From assembly GCA_013314855.1 (NCBI GenBank), contig JABUEW010000015.1, positions 1-48,179 on the forward strand: DNA of 48,179 nucleotides. The letters run 5' to 3'. Position 1 is the first letter of the stretch, and every line of letters begins with the position of its first letter. Of this stretch, positions 17,805-27,750 are shown in pieces. A model generated the notes under the pieces. The model saw nothing but the letters and a program-made list of their open reading frames with translations. It was not told where the DNA came from and did no database searches. The translations under genes were made by a program, and so were the position numbers. This DNA comes from Bacillota bacterium. Lineage in GTDB: Bacteria > Bacillota > Clostridia > Acetivibrionales > DUMC01.

Positions 17805-18503
17805 ATGGGAAAAACCGATTTACTGGAATCCAGAAAAGAAACAGAGCACTTTAAATTCTTTTGTATGGAGAAGGATGTGATATGTCTAGAAAACTTATCC
17901 GGCATACTTGAATATAATTGTAAAAAAATTCTGCATGATTTAAACTTAACACTGGAAGAAAAAGTTGAGGTAAAAATATATCCCGATATAAAAACATTTC
18001 ATGAAGAAGTTATGGAGGACGCCGATTCGCCCGAATGGCTGGTAGGGACGGCACAGTCTGGGTTAATCTGTATTGTATCGCCGCTAAACCCGGGTCCGGT
18101 ACACAACTATGCCAGCATACTAAAGACTGCGGTCCATGAATTTACCCATACCCTTGTAAAAAAGGTCAATTGCAAGGGTGTGTGGAGATTTCTGGATGAA
18201 GGCTTAGCACTATTTGAAGCAGAACAAATGGATAATAAACATAAAGTAATATTGGCAAATATGATTTCAAGAAAGAAAATACCGACTATTAATGAACTTG
18301 AATCGGATTTTATTGGACAAAGCGGGTTTATTTTTGCATACACAATTGTTGAATATATAATAAAACGATATGGTTTTGATAAACTAAACGAACTGATTAG
18401 AAATCCTTCTGATTTTAGAAAAATCTTCAACACTACAGAAGATGAATTTGAGAAGGAATGGGTTGAATTTCTAAATGAATATTATAGAGCTTGTATGGAG
18501 TAG
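17805..18503 (+). CDS. Gluzincin-type (peptidase MA-like) metallopeptidase
   Basis: A Zn-peptidase signature HEFTH is followed ~25 residues later by FLDEGLALFEAE, which supplies the third Glu ligand. This is the arrangement of the gluzincin/peptidase-MA family. The protein is ~232 aa, lacks a signal peptide and is therefore likely cytoplasmic. I prefer the ATG at 17805, preceded by GGGTGG; in-frame starts at 17778 (GTG) and 17793 (ATG) would overlap or abut maturase 4 and have no clear ribosome site. Its place in the operon makes it a candidate leader peptidase for the modified precursor. This is inference from context. Confidence 0.75.
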   Translation: MGKTDLLESRKETEHFKFFCMEKDVICLENLSGILEYNCKKILHDLNLTLEEKVEVKIYPDIKTFHEEVMEDADSPEWLVGTAQSGLICIVSPLNPGPVHNYASILKTAVHEFTHTLVKKVNCKGVWRFLDEGLALFEAEQMDNKHKVILANMISRKKIPTINELESDFIGQSGFIFAYTIVEYIIKRYGFDKLNELIRNPSDFRKIFNTTEDEFEKEWVEFLNEYYRACME

Positions 18504-18544
18504 TAAATCTGTTATATTTGCTGATTGGAGGTGCTGTGTGTTAT

Positions 18545-19024
18545 ATGGAGTTAAATGTAAGAAAAGCAAGCTTAAGTGATGCTGAGAGTTTGAAACATCT
18601 CTGGAGAAAGCTTGCGGACGACCAATTGGATAAAGACCCTTATTATAAGGGAGATTTTATTGTTGAAAGAGACTATATGATTGAAAAATATATGCAAATG
18701 CAGGAATGCATAATATATGTAGCAACGGCAGATGAAAAAGTTGTCGGTTTTATTGAAGCATGGATGCGAAAGAAGGATTTTGAGTTTTTTGTAGACGACT
18801 ACCTTTACATAACACATTACTATATTGAACCCGGCTATAGAGGCTATGCAAAATTATTCCAACAATTAATTAAAAAAGTTGAAATATGGGCTGCTGAGCA
18901 TAATATTAAGTTTATTGTGGCAGATATGTTGCGAAATAACAGCAGAGCTGTTGATTTGGCTAAATTATTAAAATACAACGAATATAAGGTTAAGTTGGTT
19001 AAGCCTTTAATAAAAAGCGAATAA
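18545..19024 (+). CDS. GNAT-family N-acetyltransferase
   Basis: The ~159-aa protein has a GNAT fold. VRKASLSDAESLKHLWRKL begins the first strand and helix; EKVVGFIEAW and YLYITHYYIEPGYRGYAKLFQQLI form the acetyl-CoA pyrophosphate-binding loop region (variant of the R/Q-x-x-G-x-G/A motif). The ATG at 18545 lies 11 nt after GGAGGTG. It overlaps the next gene by a few bases and follows the peptidase closely. It could acetylate the processed peptide N-terminus or confer self-protection; no substrate can be read from sequence. Confidence 0.78.
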   Translation: MELNVRKASLSDAESLKHLWRKLADDQLDKDPYYKGDFIVERDYMIEKYMQMQECIIYVATADEKVVGFIEAWMRKKDFEFFVDDYLYITHYYIEPGYRGYAKLFQQLIKKVEIWAAEHNIKFIVADMLRNNSRAVDLAKLLKYNEYKVKLVKPLIKSE

Positions 19025-19074
19025 TGCTTGGAAAGAACATGAAAACGAGGTTAAACGAAGTGGGGGGATTGAAA

Positions 19075-19883
19075 GTGGAACAGGTAGCTTTGTTGCAAAT
19101 GCCGTGGGGAGTAATTGACAGGGGATCGTTATGCCTTGGGTTGTTAAAAAGAGTTTTGGAAGATGAAGGTATTTCAGCTAGGGTATATTACCTGAACCTG
19201 CGTTTTGTAAAATATTTAAAACAAGACACATATGAAATCATATCATCCAAAATGTTTTATATTGGCGAATGGCTTTTTTCACAATTTCTTTTCAGGGACC
19301 TTTTGCCCAAACAGAGAAATACAAATTTTACCGGACTTATAGAGGGCCTTTCTTCTAAAGGCAAGCACTATTTGAACCTGGTAAACAAATTAATTCATAT
19401 GAAAGAAGAGTTGGAGAATATTATTAATATCTCTATTCCAAGGTATATTAATGACTGTTTGGATAGCATACCATGGAAAGATATTGCCATAGCGGGTTTT
19501 TCTTGTAAAGTCGGAGCACAGGTTTCCTCCCTTGTTTTTGCCCGGGAACTCAAAGAACGGTTTCCACACATAAAGATTATATTTGGCGGTTAAAAAAAGA
19601 CATTTATGTCTATTGCAGTGAAATACGGTCATTCCTTGAAATCCAGGAATATTTGAATAAAAAGACAAGTTTAATATATAGCAAAGATAACTTAAGAGAA
19701 TTGTTGAAGGAATTTATAGATAAGAAACTGATGATTCTAAAAATGCTTAATGACGGAGAGAGGCCTACTTCTTGTCAAGGCCAAGCTTTGCTTATTCATT
19801 TTAGCCTTGACAAAATAGCTTATGGTACAATCAATTCTGCATATAATTTTATTCCAAGACTTTTTTCAAGCCAGTTTTTATAG
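19075..19883 (+). pseudogene. Internally deleted B12-type radical SAM RiPP maturase
   Basis: The intact N-terminal piece (19075 to the stop at 19593; in-frame ATG at 19024) has LLQMPWGVIDRGSLCLGLLK and IAIAGFSCKVGAQVSSL...IKIIFGG, the start of cobalamin-binding radical SAM proteins of the RiPP maturation protein 1 type, which are normally ~600 aa. It stops exactly where the family continues from FGG. Downstream, in another frame (about 19593-19883), DIYVYCSEIRSFLEIQEYLN and NLRELLKEFIDKKLM look like that family's C-terminal helical tail. The radical SAM core with its CxxxCxxC motif is missing. An internal deletion plus frameshift is the simplest explanation. A GTG at 19075 has GGGGGGA 6 nt upstream. 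Confidence 0.7.
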
Positions 19884-20032
19884 GATTGTACAAACCTGTT
19901 AATTTTTTAATAACGCCTGAATACATATTCCTGAAATTAACAACAGATGGCGGATGGCATCAAGCTCGGATGCTCGGATGTAGAAGTAACACTTATGTTT
20001 CTGGGATATATTTCTTCAAATTTAATTACACC

Positions 20033-20077
20033 CAATCAATTGTAATTGATTGCAGGTATTGTTAAGTATGGTATAAT
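20033..20077 (+). promoter_or_regulatory. uvrB promoter with overlapping palindrome
   Basis: A -35 TTGCAG (20050-20055), 16-bp spacer and perfect -10 TATAAT (20072-20077) lie 43 nt before uvrB. A perfect inverted repeat, CAATCAATT-GT-AATTGATTG (20033-20052), overlaps the -35. It does not resemble the GAAC-N4-GTTC LexA box of Gram-positives, so the binding protein is unknown. Confidence 0.55.
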
Positions 20078-20119
20078 ATATTGAGTCAATAAAAAAGCTG
20101 TCTATTCGGAGGTAGCTAT

Positions 20120-22153
20120 ATGCGGGAATTTAAAATTGTGTCGGATTTTAAACTGCAGGGCGACCAGCCCGAGGCTGTGGAAAAGCTGGTAGAGGGTATA
20201 AATAAAGGATACAGGAAGCAGACATTGCTGGGTGTTACCGGTTCAGGCAAGACTTTTACCATGGCTAATGTCATTGAGAGGGTCCAGAAGCCTACCCTGG
20301 TAATTGCCCACAACAAGACTCTAGCAGCCCAACTTTGCAGTGAGTTTAAAGAGTTTTTCCCAAATAATGCCGTTGAATACTTTGTAAGTTACTACGACTA
20401 TTACCAGCCTGAAGCATATATACCTTCCACAGACACTTATATTGAGAAGGATTCATCCATAAACGATGAGATTGACAAACTGAGACACTCTGCTACTGCT
20501 GCTCTGCTTGAAAGAAGGGATGTAATTATTGTAGCCAGTGTTTCATGCATATACGGCCTTGGAGACCCGGAGGACTATACTGAGCTTATGCTTTCTTTGC
20601 GACCGGGAATGCGTAAAGACAGGGATGAGATAATAAAAAAACTGGTGGAAATACAATATACAAGAAATGAAATTGACTTCAAACGCAGTACCTTTCGTGC
20701 CAGGGGAGATGTGTTGGAAATATTCCCGGCATCTTCATCCGAGCGCGTTATCCGTGTAGAGTTTTTTGGTGATGAGATTGAAAGGATAACTGAAATTGAG
20801 CCACTTACAGGTGAAATAATAGGTATAAGGTCTCATGTTGCAATTTTCCCTGCATCCCATTACACTACCACACGGGCAAAAATGGAAAGGGCTCTCGTTT
20901 CCATACAAGAAGAATTGGAAGAACGTCTGAAAGAGCTTCGAGGACAGGGAAAACTGCTGGAGGCCCAACGCCTTGAACAGAGAACAAGGTACGATATTGA
21001 AATGATGAGGGAAATAGGGTTTTGCCAGGGGATTGAGAACTACTCAAGGCATTTGAGCGGCAGGGCGCCCGGAAGTCCTCCTTATACATTAATTGACTAT
21101 TTCCCCGATGATTTCCTGTTGATTATTGATGAATCCCACGTGACAGTACCACAGATAGCGGGCATGTATAATGGGGACAAATCAAGGAAAGAAGCCCTGG
21201 TTGAGTATGGCTTCAGGCTTCCTTCAGCTTTTGATAACAGACCTCTTAAATTTGAGGAGTTTGAGGAAAAAATCAACCAAGTGATATATGTAAGTGCAAC
21301 ACCTGCACAGTATGAAAGAGAATGTTCAGCACAAATAGTTGAGCAGATAATAAGGCCTACGGGGTTAATGGATCCGGAAGTTGTTGTAAAGCCTGTCGAG
21401 GGGCAAATAGATGACCTTATGGACGAAATCAGCAAAAGGACTGCAAAGAATCAGCGTGTGCTGGTAACTACCCTTACAAAAAGAATGGCGGAGGATTTAA
21501 CTGGTTATCTTACAGAAATGGGTTTTAAAGTAAAGTATCTTCACTCTGATATTGATACTATTGAACGTATGGAAATTATAAGAGATCTCAGGCTGGGTGT
21601 TTTTGATGTACTTGTTGGGATAAACTTACTAAGAGAGGGCCTTGACTTGCCTGAAGTGTCTCTTGTTGCTATACTGGATGCTGATAAGGAGGGTTTCCTG
21701 AGGTCTGAAACTTCTCTTATACAGACTATAGGAAGAGTTGCAAGGAATGTGGAAGGTAAAGTAATAATGTATGCCGATATTGTTACTGAATCCATGAGAA
21801 GAGCAATTAATGAGACCAACAGGAGAAGAAGGATCCAGATGGAGTATAACCGTAAACACGGTATTACTCCTAAAAGCATCCAAAAAGGGATAAGAGATAT
21901 TATAGAAGCTACCAGGGTTGCAGAAGATAAGGGAAAGTACGGGATTGAAGAAGAGGTAGGAGTTAAAAGGACTAAAGGAATTGAAGAGAACAGAAAAGAC
22001 GGTGCTTTAAGTAAGGAAGATTTGGAGAGGATTATTGAAAGGCTGACAAAAGAAATGAAGGCTGCGGCAAAAAATTTGGAGTTTGAAAGGGCAGCGCAAC
22101 TGAGAGATAGAATTACTCAGCTAAAAGAAGAGTTCAAAAGTAAGAGTTTATAA
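20120..22153 (+). CDS. uvrB: Excinuclease ABC subunit UvrB
   Basis: Central helicase-like damage-verification subunit of nucleotide excision repair; it receives damaged DNA from UvrA and recruits UvrC. The Walker A motif GVTGSGKT is at 38-45. The damage-probing beta-hairpin [20 protein letters not shown], the helicase motif DESHVT, and the C-terminal UVR motif ([18 protein letters not shown]-type) are all present. At 677 aa it is full length. The start follows CGGAGGTAG. uvrA follows ~110 nt downstream on the same strand, the usual clostridial pairing. Confidence 0.98.
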   Translation: MREFKIVSDFKLQGDQPEAVEKLVEGINKGYRKQTLLGVTGSGKTFTMANVIERVQKPTLVIAHNKTLAAQLCSEFKEFFPNNAVEYFVSYYDYYQPEAYIPSTDTYIEKDSSINDEIDKLRHSATAALLERRDVIIVASVSCIYGLGDPEDYTELMLSLRPGMRKDRDEIIKKLVEIQYTRNEIDFKRSTFRARGDVLEIFPASSSERVIRVEFFGDEIERITEIEPLTGEIIGIRSHVAIFPASHYTTTRAKMERALVSIQEELEERLKELRGQGKLLEAQRLEQRTRYDIEMMREIGFCQGIENYSRHLSGRAPGSPPYTLIDYFPDDFLLIIDESHVTVPQIAGMYNGDKSRKEALVEYGFRLPSAFDNRPLKFEEFEEKINQVIYVSATPAQYERECSAQIVEQIIRPTGLMDPEVVVKPVEGQIDDLMDEISKRTAKNQRVLVTTLTKRMAEDLTGYLTEMGFKVKYLHSDIDTIERMEIIRDLRLGVFDVLVGINLLREGLDLPEVSLVAILDADKEGFLRSETSLIQTIGRVARNVEGKVIMYADIVTESMRRAINETNRRRRIQMEYNRKHGITPKSIQKGIRDIIEATRVAEDKGKYGIEEEVGVKRTKGIEENRKDGALSKEDLERIIERLTKEMKAAAKNLEFERAAQLRDRITQLKEEFKSKSL

Positions 22154-22267
22154 GTGAGAAGTTGAAAACAGGAATAGAGAAACTGTAAATTTACAGAAAT
22201 GGAGAAAACGTAAATTTAAAGCTAAAGCTGAAGCTAAAGCTGAGGGAAATACGGGGTGCGAATAATA

Positions 22268-25096
22268 ATGGTAAGAAACAGCATTTATATAAAAGGGGCA
22301 AGAGAACACAACTTAAAAAACATTGATCTGGAAATACCAAGGGACAAGTTTGTGGTTATTACGGGACTAAGCGGTTCAGGGAAATCCTCCCTGGCTTTCG
22401 ACACCATATATGCTGAAGGACAGAGAAGATATGTAGAGTCCCTTTCTGCATATGCCAGGCAGTTTTTAGGACAAATGGAAAAACCTGAAGTGGACTATAT
22501 AGAGGGGCTTTCCCCGGCCATATCAATAGACCAGAAGACCACCAGCAGGAATCCCCGTTCAACAGTTGGTACGGTAACGGAAATATATGATTATCTAAGG
22601 CTTTTATATGCAAGAATTGGCATTCCCCATTGTTACAACTGTGGAAGAGAAATATCCCAGCAGACGGTAGACCAGATGGTGGACCAAATAATGTCCCTGG
22701 AAGAAGGAACAAGAATCCAGATTTTGGCGCCTGTTGTGAGGGGAAGGAAGGGCGAGTATAGTAAACTAATTGATGATGCCAGAAGGGGTGGATTTGTAAG
22801 GGTAAGGGTTGACAAGGAAGTATTTGACGTAAATGATCCGATAAAGCTTGATAAGAATAAAAAGCATAATATTGAAATAGTAGTGGACAGGCTGGTGGTA
22901 AGGTCTGACATCAGGAAAAGGCTTGCAGAGTCAATAGAAACCGTATTAAGATTGTCCGGAGGGCTTTTGCGGGTGGATGTTGTAGGCAAGGAAGAACTGG
23001 TGTTCAGCCAAAACTTTGCCTGCAGTGACTGTGGTATCAGCATAGAAGAACTTACACCAAGGATGTTTTCTTTTAATAATCCCTTTGGTGCCTGTCCTGT
23101 ATGTACAGGATTGGGGGTTCTGCTAAAAATGGATCCTGACCTGATTATCCCCGATAGATCCAGGTCTTTGGCTGAGGGTGCAATAGTAATAAACGGTTGG
23201 AATCTGGAAAATGGAGACGGATATTCAAGAATGATTTTTGAAGCCCTTGCAAAGTACTATCAATTTAGCCTTGATATACCTGTTGAGAAGCTGCCTCCCC
23301 ATATATTGGACATAATATTATACGGTACAGGTGGAGAGAAAATCAGGATAGAATATGAAAGGGATTACGGAAGCGGAAATTACATGGCAGCATTTGAAGG
23401 GATAATTAATATTTCTGAAAGAAGGTATAATGAAACCCAGTCAGAAAGTATGAAGCAATACTATGAAAGTTTTATGAGCAGCACGCCATGTCCTGAGTGT
23501 AAAGGTGCACGGTTGAAAAAAGAGAGTCTTTCAGTAACTATTGGAGGTAAAAATATTTATGAGTTAACATGTATGCCGGTATATGAAATAAAAGCTTTTT
23601 TAAGTAATTTGCAGCTTACTGAACGTCAGAAACTAATAGCCCATCAGATATTGAAGGAGATTAATGCAAGATTAGGATTTCTTATTGATGTGGGGCTGGA
23701 TTATTTAACCCTTTCCCGGTCTGCCGGTACTCTATCAGGGGGAGAGGCCCAAAGGATAAGGCTCGCAACACAAATAGGTTCAGGATTGATGGGTGTCCTG
23801 TATATACTTGATGAACCAAGCATAGGCCTACATCAGAGGGATAATGGCAGACTTTTGGCTACATTGAAGAAACTTAGGGATTTAGGAAATACTTTAATTG
23901 TTGTAGAACATGACGAAGAAACCATGTATGCTGCAGACCATATAATTGACCTTGGCCCGGGGGCGGGGCTCCATGGGGGGTATGTGGTGGCTGCCGGTAG
24001 TATTGAAGAAATAAAAAAATGTGAAGAATCTGTTACAGGACAATATCTTAGTGGTAAGAAGAGAATAGAGGTTCCTGAGAAAAGACGTAAGCCTGACGAA
24101 AAATGGCTGGAAATAATAGGAGCCAGGGAAAATAATCTAAAGGACATAAATGTAAAAATACCTTTAGGGGTTTTTACTTGTGTTACCGGAGTGTCAGGGT
24201 CAGGTAAAAGCTCATTGATTAATGAAATACTGTATAAAAGGCTTGCTGTCGAACTAAACAGGGCAAGGCTGAAACCTGGAGATCATGATGCAATCCTTGG
24301 CCTTGAGCACCTTGATAAAGTAATAAATATTGATCAGTCGCCTATCGGAAGGACGCCCAGGTCAAACCCTGCTACCTATACAGGTGTATTTGACCATATA
24401 AGGGAAGTCTTTTCTTCTACTACAGAGGCAAAAATGAGAGGATACAAACCCGGAAGGTTCAGTTTTAATGTAAGAGGTGGAAGGTGTGAAGCGTGCAACG
24501 GTGATGGTATTATTAAAATAGAAATGCATTTTCTTCCTGACGTGTATGTTCCATGTGAAGTTTGCAAAGGTAAGAGGTATAACAGGGAAACCCTGGAAGT
24601 AAAATACAAGGGGAAGAATATATCGGATGTACTTGATATGACAGTGGAAGACGCATTAGAGTTTTTCGCGAACATACCCAAAATTCAAAGAAAACTTCAA
24701 ACCCTATTTGATGTCGGACTGGGTTACATTAAGGTAGGACAACCTTCCACTACCCTTTCGGGCGGGGAAGCGCAGAGAATCAAGTTGGCTACCGAACTCT
24801 CAAAACGGGGTACAGGGAGGACAATGTATATACTTGATGAACCTACAACAGGGCTTCATATAGCTGATGTGCACAGACTTATTGATGTGTTGCAGCGCCT
24901 GGTTGATGCCGGTAACTCTGTAGTGGTAATAGAACATAATCTGGATGTTGTAAAGACAGCGGATTATATAATTGATTTAGGTCCGGAAGGAGGAAATGGC
25001 GGCGGCTATATAGTTGCAGAAGGCACGCCTGAGGAGGTATCAAAATTGGAAGTTTCATATACCGGGCAGTTCCTTAGTAAGATACTTGATAAATAG
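22268..25096 (+). CDS. uvrA: Excinuclease ABC subunit UvrA
   Basis: DNA damage sensor of nucleotide excision repair with two ABC ATPase modules. Walker A sites are GLSGSGKSS near the N-terminus and GVSGSGKSS in the second half. Both signature motifs ([19 protein letters not shown] and [17 protein letters not shown]) are present. Zn-binding Cys motifs include CSDCG...CPVCTG and CEACNGDG...CEVCKGKRY. The ATG at 22268 lies 9 nt after GGGGTG and is preferred over the GTG at 22256. Full length at ~942 aa. The gap after uvrB carries a short AAGCTAAAGCTG-type repeat of no clear meaning. Confidence 0.98.
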   Translation: MVRNSIYIKGAREHNLKNIDLEIPRDKFVVITGLSGSGKSSLAFDTIYAEGQRRYVESLSAYARQFLGQMEKPEVDYIEGLSPAISIDQKTTSRNPRSTVGTVTEIYDYLRLLYARIGIPHCYNCGREISQQTVDQMVDQIMSLEEGTRIQILAPVVRGRKGEYSKLIDDARRGGFVRVRVDKEVFDVNDPIKLDKNKKHNIEIVVDRLVVRSDIRKRLAESIETVLRLSGGLLRVDVVGKEELVFSQNFACSDCGISIEELTPRMFSFNNPFGACPVCTGLGVLLKMDPDLIIPDRSRSLAEGAIVINGWNLENGDGYSRMIFEALAKYYQFSLDIPVEKLPPHILDIILYGTGGEKIRIEYERDYGSGNYMAAFEGIINISERRYNETQSESMKQYYESFMSSTPCPECKGARLKKESLSVTIGGKNIYELTCMPVYEIKAFLSNLQLTERQKLIAHQILKEINARLGFLIDVGLDYLTLSRSAGTLSGGEAQRIRLATQIGSGLMGVLYILDEPSIGLHQRDNGRLLATLKKLRDLGNTLIVVEHDEETMYAADHIIDLGPGAGLHGGYVVAAGSIEEIKKCEESVTGQYLSGKKRIEVPEKRRKPDEKWLEIIGARENNLKDINVKIPLGVFTCVTGVSGSGKSSLINEILYKRLAVELNRARLKPGDHDAILGLEHLDKVINIDQSPIGRTPRSNPATYTGVFDHIREVFSSTTEAKMRGYKPGRFSFNVRGGRCEACNGDGIIKIEMHFLPDVYVPCEVCKGKRYNRETLEVKYKGKNISDVLDMTVEDALEFFANIPKIQRKLQTLFDVGLGYIKVGQPSTTLSGGEAQRIKLATELSKRGTGRTMYILDEPTTGLHIADVHRLIDVLQRLVDAGNSVVVIEHNLDVVKTADYIIDLGPEGGNGGGYIVAEGTPEEVSKLEVSYTGQFLSKILDK

Positions 25097-25200
25097 TATT
25101 TTTTATGGAAATTAATTAATTAAAGTTAATTAAAATAAATTAAATAGGTATATTTAACGTACTTGGGCATATAAAGGCCTTTTTAGACCTTTTATTTAAC

Positions 25201-25230
25201 TAGACTTTAGGTATGATTATGTGATATACT
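25201..25230 (+). promoter_or_regulatory. Candidate promoter of the ClpE-like gene
   Basis: -35 TAGACT (25201-25206), 18-bp spacer, -10 TATACT (25225-25230), 31 nt before the start codon. A clear CtsR-type GGTCAAA repeat was not found. Confidence 0.45.
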
Positions 25231-25260
25231 ATAATGTCTAATATTTAGGAGATGATAAGT

Positions 25261-27630
25261 ATGATGATGTGTACTGCTTGCAACAAAAATATTGCTGTAG
25301 TTTTTATAACTAAAATAGTAAACGGCAGACAGACCCAGGAAGGTTTATGCCTGTCATGCGCAAAGAAACAGGGGATTCAACCTATTAACCAACTTATTGA
25401 GCAGACAGGCATGACTGATGAGGATATAGAGAATTTAAATAACCAGGTAAGCGGTTTTCTTGAGAATATTGATATAGATAAATTAATTGAAGAAGCTCCT
25501 GACCATAATCCAGGAGGAATGGGGAATTTGTTTTTCAATTTCTTTAATAAAGCATTTCCCAGGAATACCGGCCAGGATGAAAATCCGTCTGATGGAAGGA
25601 GACGGGGAAAATTTGAGGATAGAGAGCTCAAAAATACGACACGTACTAAAACACAGGAAAGAAAAAACAACAAAAAGAAAAAATACCTGGATATGTATGG
25701 GATCAATCTTACTGAGAAGGCTAAGGAAGGGGATATTGACCGCATAATAGGAAGAGAAAAGGAAATTGAAAGAGTAATCCAGATCTTGAACAGAAGGACA
25801 AAAAACAATCCTGTTTTGATAGGAGAACCGGGTGTAGGGAAGACCGCCATAGCGGAAGGTTTAGCATTAAAAATTGCAAACAGGAGTGTACCTGCAAAGC
25901 TGTTAAATTCTGAAGTGTATTTGCTTGATTTGACTTCAATTGTAGCCGGCACACAGTTTAGAGGACAGTTTGAAGCCAGGATGAAAGGCATAATTGAGGA
26001 GGCAAAAGCTCTAGGGAATATAATTTTTGTAATTGATGAATTGCATAACATTATAGGAGCAGGAGATGCAGAAGGGGCAGTGAATGCTGCAAATATATTA
26101 AAACCTGCCCTGGCAAAAAGAGAAATCCAGGTAATTGGAGCAACAACCCTGGATGAGTACAGAAAATATATTGAAAAGGATTCAGCTCTTGAAAGGCGTT
26201 TTCAGCCTGTTATTGTGGATGAACCCTCAATTGAGGAAAGTATTGAAATATTAAAAGGAGTAAAGGATTATTACGAAAAGTACCATAACGTAAAAATACC
26301 TGATGAGGTTATAGAGGCGGCCGTATACTTGTCTGAAAGGTATATAACGGACAGATATCTTCCTGATAAAGCTATTGACGTAATTGATGAAGCAGGTTCA
26401 AGAGTTAATTTAAACAATAAAACTCTTGTGGAGCTCGAAATGCTGAAAGAGGAGCTTGCGCGAGTCCAGGAAGAAAAAGAAAATGCAGTATCTGCAGATT
26501 CAATAGAAGATTATCAAAAAGCGGCAGACTTGAAAGTTAGAGAATGTAAGCTTGTGGAAAGGATTAAGGCCATAGAGGAAAAATGCGAGGATATTGAGAT
26601 TACAGTGGAAGATGTAGCCTATGTTGTTGAAGCATGGACCGGTATTCCGGTGCAAAGGATAACGGAAATTGAGACCCAGAAGCTTTTAAATCTTGAAGAG
26701 AGACTTCATAAAAGGGTTATAGGCCAAAACGAGGCTGTAAGCAGCCTGGCACGGGCCATAAGAAGAAACAGGGCAGGATTCAGAAGAAAGAAAAAACCTA
26801 GTTCCTTTGTCTTTGTAGGTCCGACCGGGGTTGGGAAAACTGAACTTGTTAAGGCCCTTGCCGTGGAATTATTTGAAAGTGAAGAGGCACTGATAAGACT
26901 GGATATGTCTGAATATATGGAGAAACATTCTGTTTCGAAACTGATAGGTTCTCCCCCTGGATATGTTGGGTACGATGAAGGGGGACAACTAACTGAAAAG
27001 ATCAGAAGAAAACCTTATTCGGTTATATTGCTGGACGAAATTGAAAAAGCCCATCCCGATGTGTTCAATATGCTCTTGCAGATACTTGAAGATGGAAGAT
27101 TAACCGACAGCCAGGGAAGGACAGTAAGTTTTGAGAATACAGTAATAATAATGACATCTAATGCAGGAACAACTTTGAAGTCGAGTGGTATTGGTTTTGG
27201 TAAAGACCAGTATAAGGACATGGAGGGAAAGGTAAAGGAAGTCTTACGGGAAACTTTTAGACCGGAATTCTTAAACCGTCTTGATGAAATAATTGTGTTT
27301 ACAGAGCTTGATAAAGATGAGTTAAGGCAAATTGTAGAGCTTATGCTAAAAGAAGTTGAAGATAATGTAAAAGAAAAAGGTATGACCATAAGTGTTACAG
27401 ACAGAGTAAAAGAATTTTTACTCGAAAAAGGTTATGATGCGAAATTTGGAGCCAGACCATTAAGACGAACAATACAAAGATATATTGAAGATGAGCTGTC
27501 TGAACTTTACTTGAGGGGTGTATTCAAAGAAGGAAGCAATATTATTGTTGATGTTGAGAATGGAGAGTTGGTTTTTAAAGAAACCGTAATGAGCCTTGCT
27601 GCACCTGTAAAAATGGGATTAGACAATTAA
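25261..27630 (+). CDS. ClpE-like AAA+ unfoldase with N-terminal zinc finger
   Basis: HSP100 ATPase that unfolds substrates for ClpP. Instead of the double Clp_N repeat it has an N-terminal zinc finger (CTACNK ... CLSCAKK), as in ClpE. A charged linker follows, then AAA1 with GEPGVGKT and the DELHNIIGAGDA Walker B region, a short coiled middle domain, and AAA2 with GPTGVGKT. The C-terminal D2-small domain contains GYDAKFGARPLRR. The ATG at 25261 is 9 nt after AGGAG, better spaced than the ATG at 25252; 25264 is also possible. Length of ~789 aa fits ClpE/ClpC. No mcsA, mcsB or ctsR genes are adjacent, so it is not the classical clpC operon. Confidence 0.9.
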   Translation: MMMCTACNKNIAVVFITKIVNGRQTQEGLCLSCAKKQGIQPINQLIEQTGMTDEDIENLNNQVSGFLENIDIDKLIEEAPDHNPGGMGNLFFNFFNKAFPRNTGQDENPSDGRRRGKFEDRELKNTTRTKTQERKNNKKKKYLDMYGINLTEKAKEGDIDRIIGREKEIERVIQILNRRTKNNPVLIGEPGVGKTAIAEGLALKIANRSVPAKLLNSEVYLLDLTSIVAGTQFRGQFEARMKGIIEEAKALGNIIFVIDELHNIIGAGDAEGAVNAANILKPALAKREIQVIGATTLDEYRKYIEKDSALERRFQPVIVDEPSIEESIEILKGVKDYYEKYHNVKIPDEVIEAAVYLSERYITDRYLPDKAIDVIDEAGSRVNLNNKTLVELEMLKEELARVQEEKENAVSADSIEDYQKAADLKVRECKLVERIKAIEEKCEDIEITVEDVAYVVEAWTGIPVQRITEIETQKLLNLEERLHKRVIGQNEAVSSLARAIRRNRAGFRRKKKPSSFVFVGPTGVGKTELVKALAVELFESEEALIRLDMSEYMEKHSVSKLIGSPPGYVGYDEGGQLTEKIRRKPYSVILLDEIEKAHPDVFNMLLQILEDGRLTDSQGRTVSFENTVIIMTSNAGTTLKSSGIGFGKDQYKDMEGKVKEVLRETFRPEFLNRLDEIIVFTELDKDELRQIVELMLKEVEDNVKEKGMTISVTDRVKEFLLEKGYDAKFGARPLRRTIQRYIEDELSELYLRGVFKEGSNIIVDVENGELVFKETVMSLAAPVKMGLDN

Positions 27631-27750
27631 ATTGAATTGTATAATTGTATAAACGAATATAAAATTATAAAATGAAAATTTGTCTACAGAGTAGTATCAC
27701 AGAAGCATGGTGCAATTGAAAGGATAAATGTTCGGCATTTACCGAGAAGA

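Noticed and set aside
19948-20046. Short frame starting MADGIKLGCSDVEV after the pseudogene
   Set aside because: No ribosome site and it runs into the uvrB promoter palindrome; probably chance.
25165-25195. CtsR operator upstream of the ClpE-like gene
   Set aside because: Only one degenerate GGTC-A-A heptamer is visible on the minus strand; the second half matches poorly.
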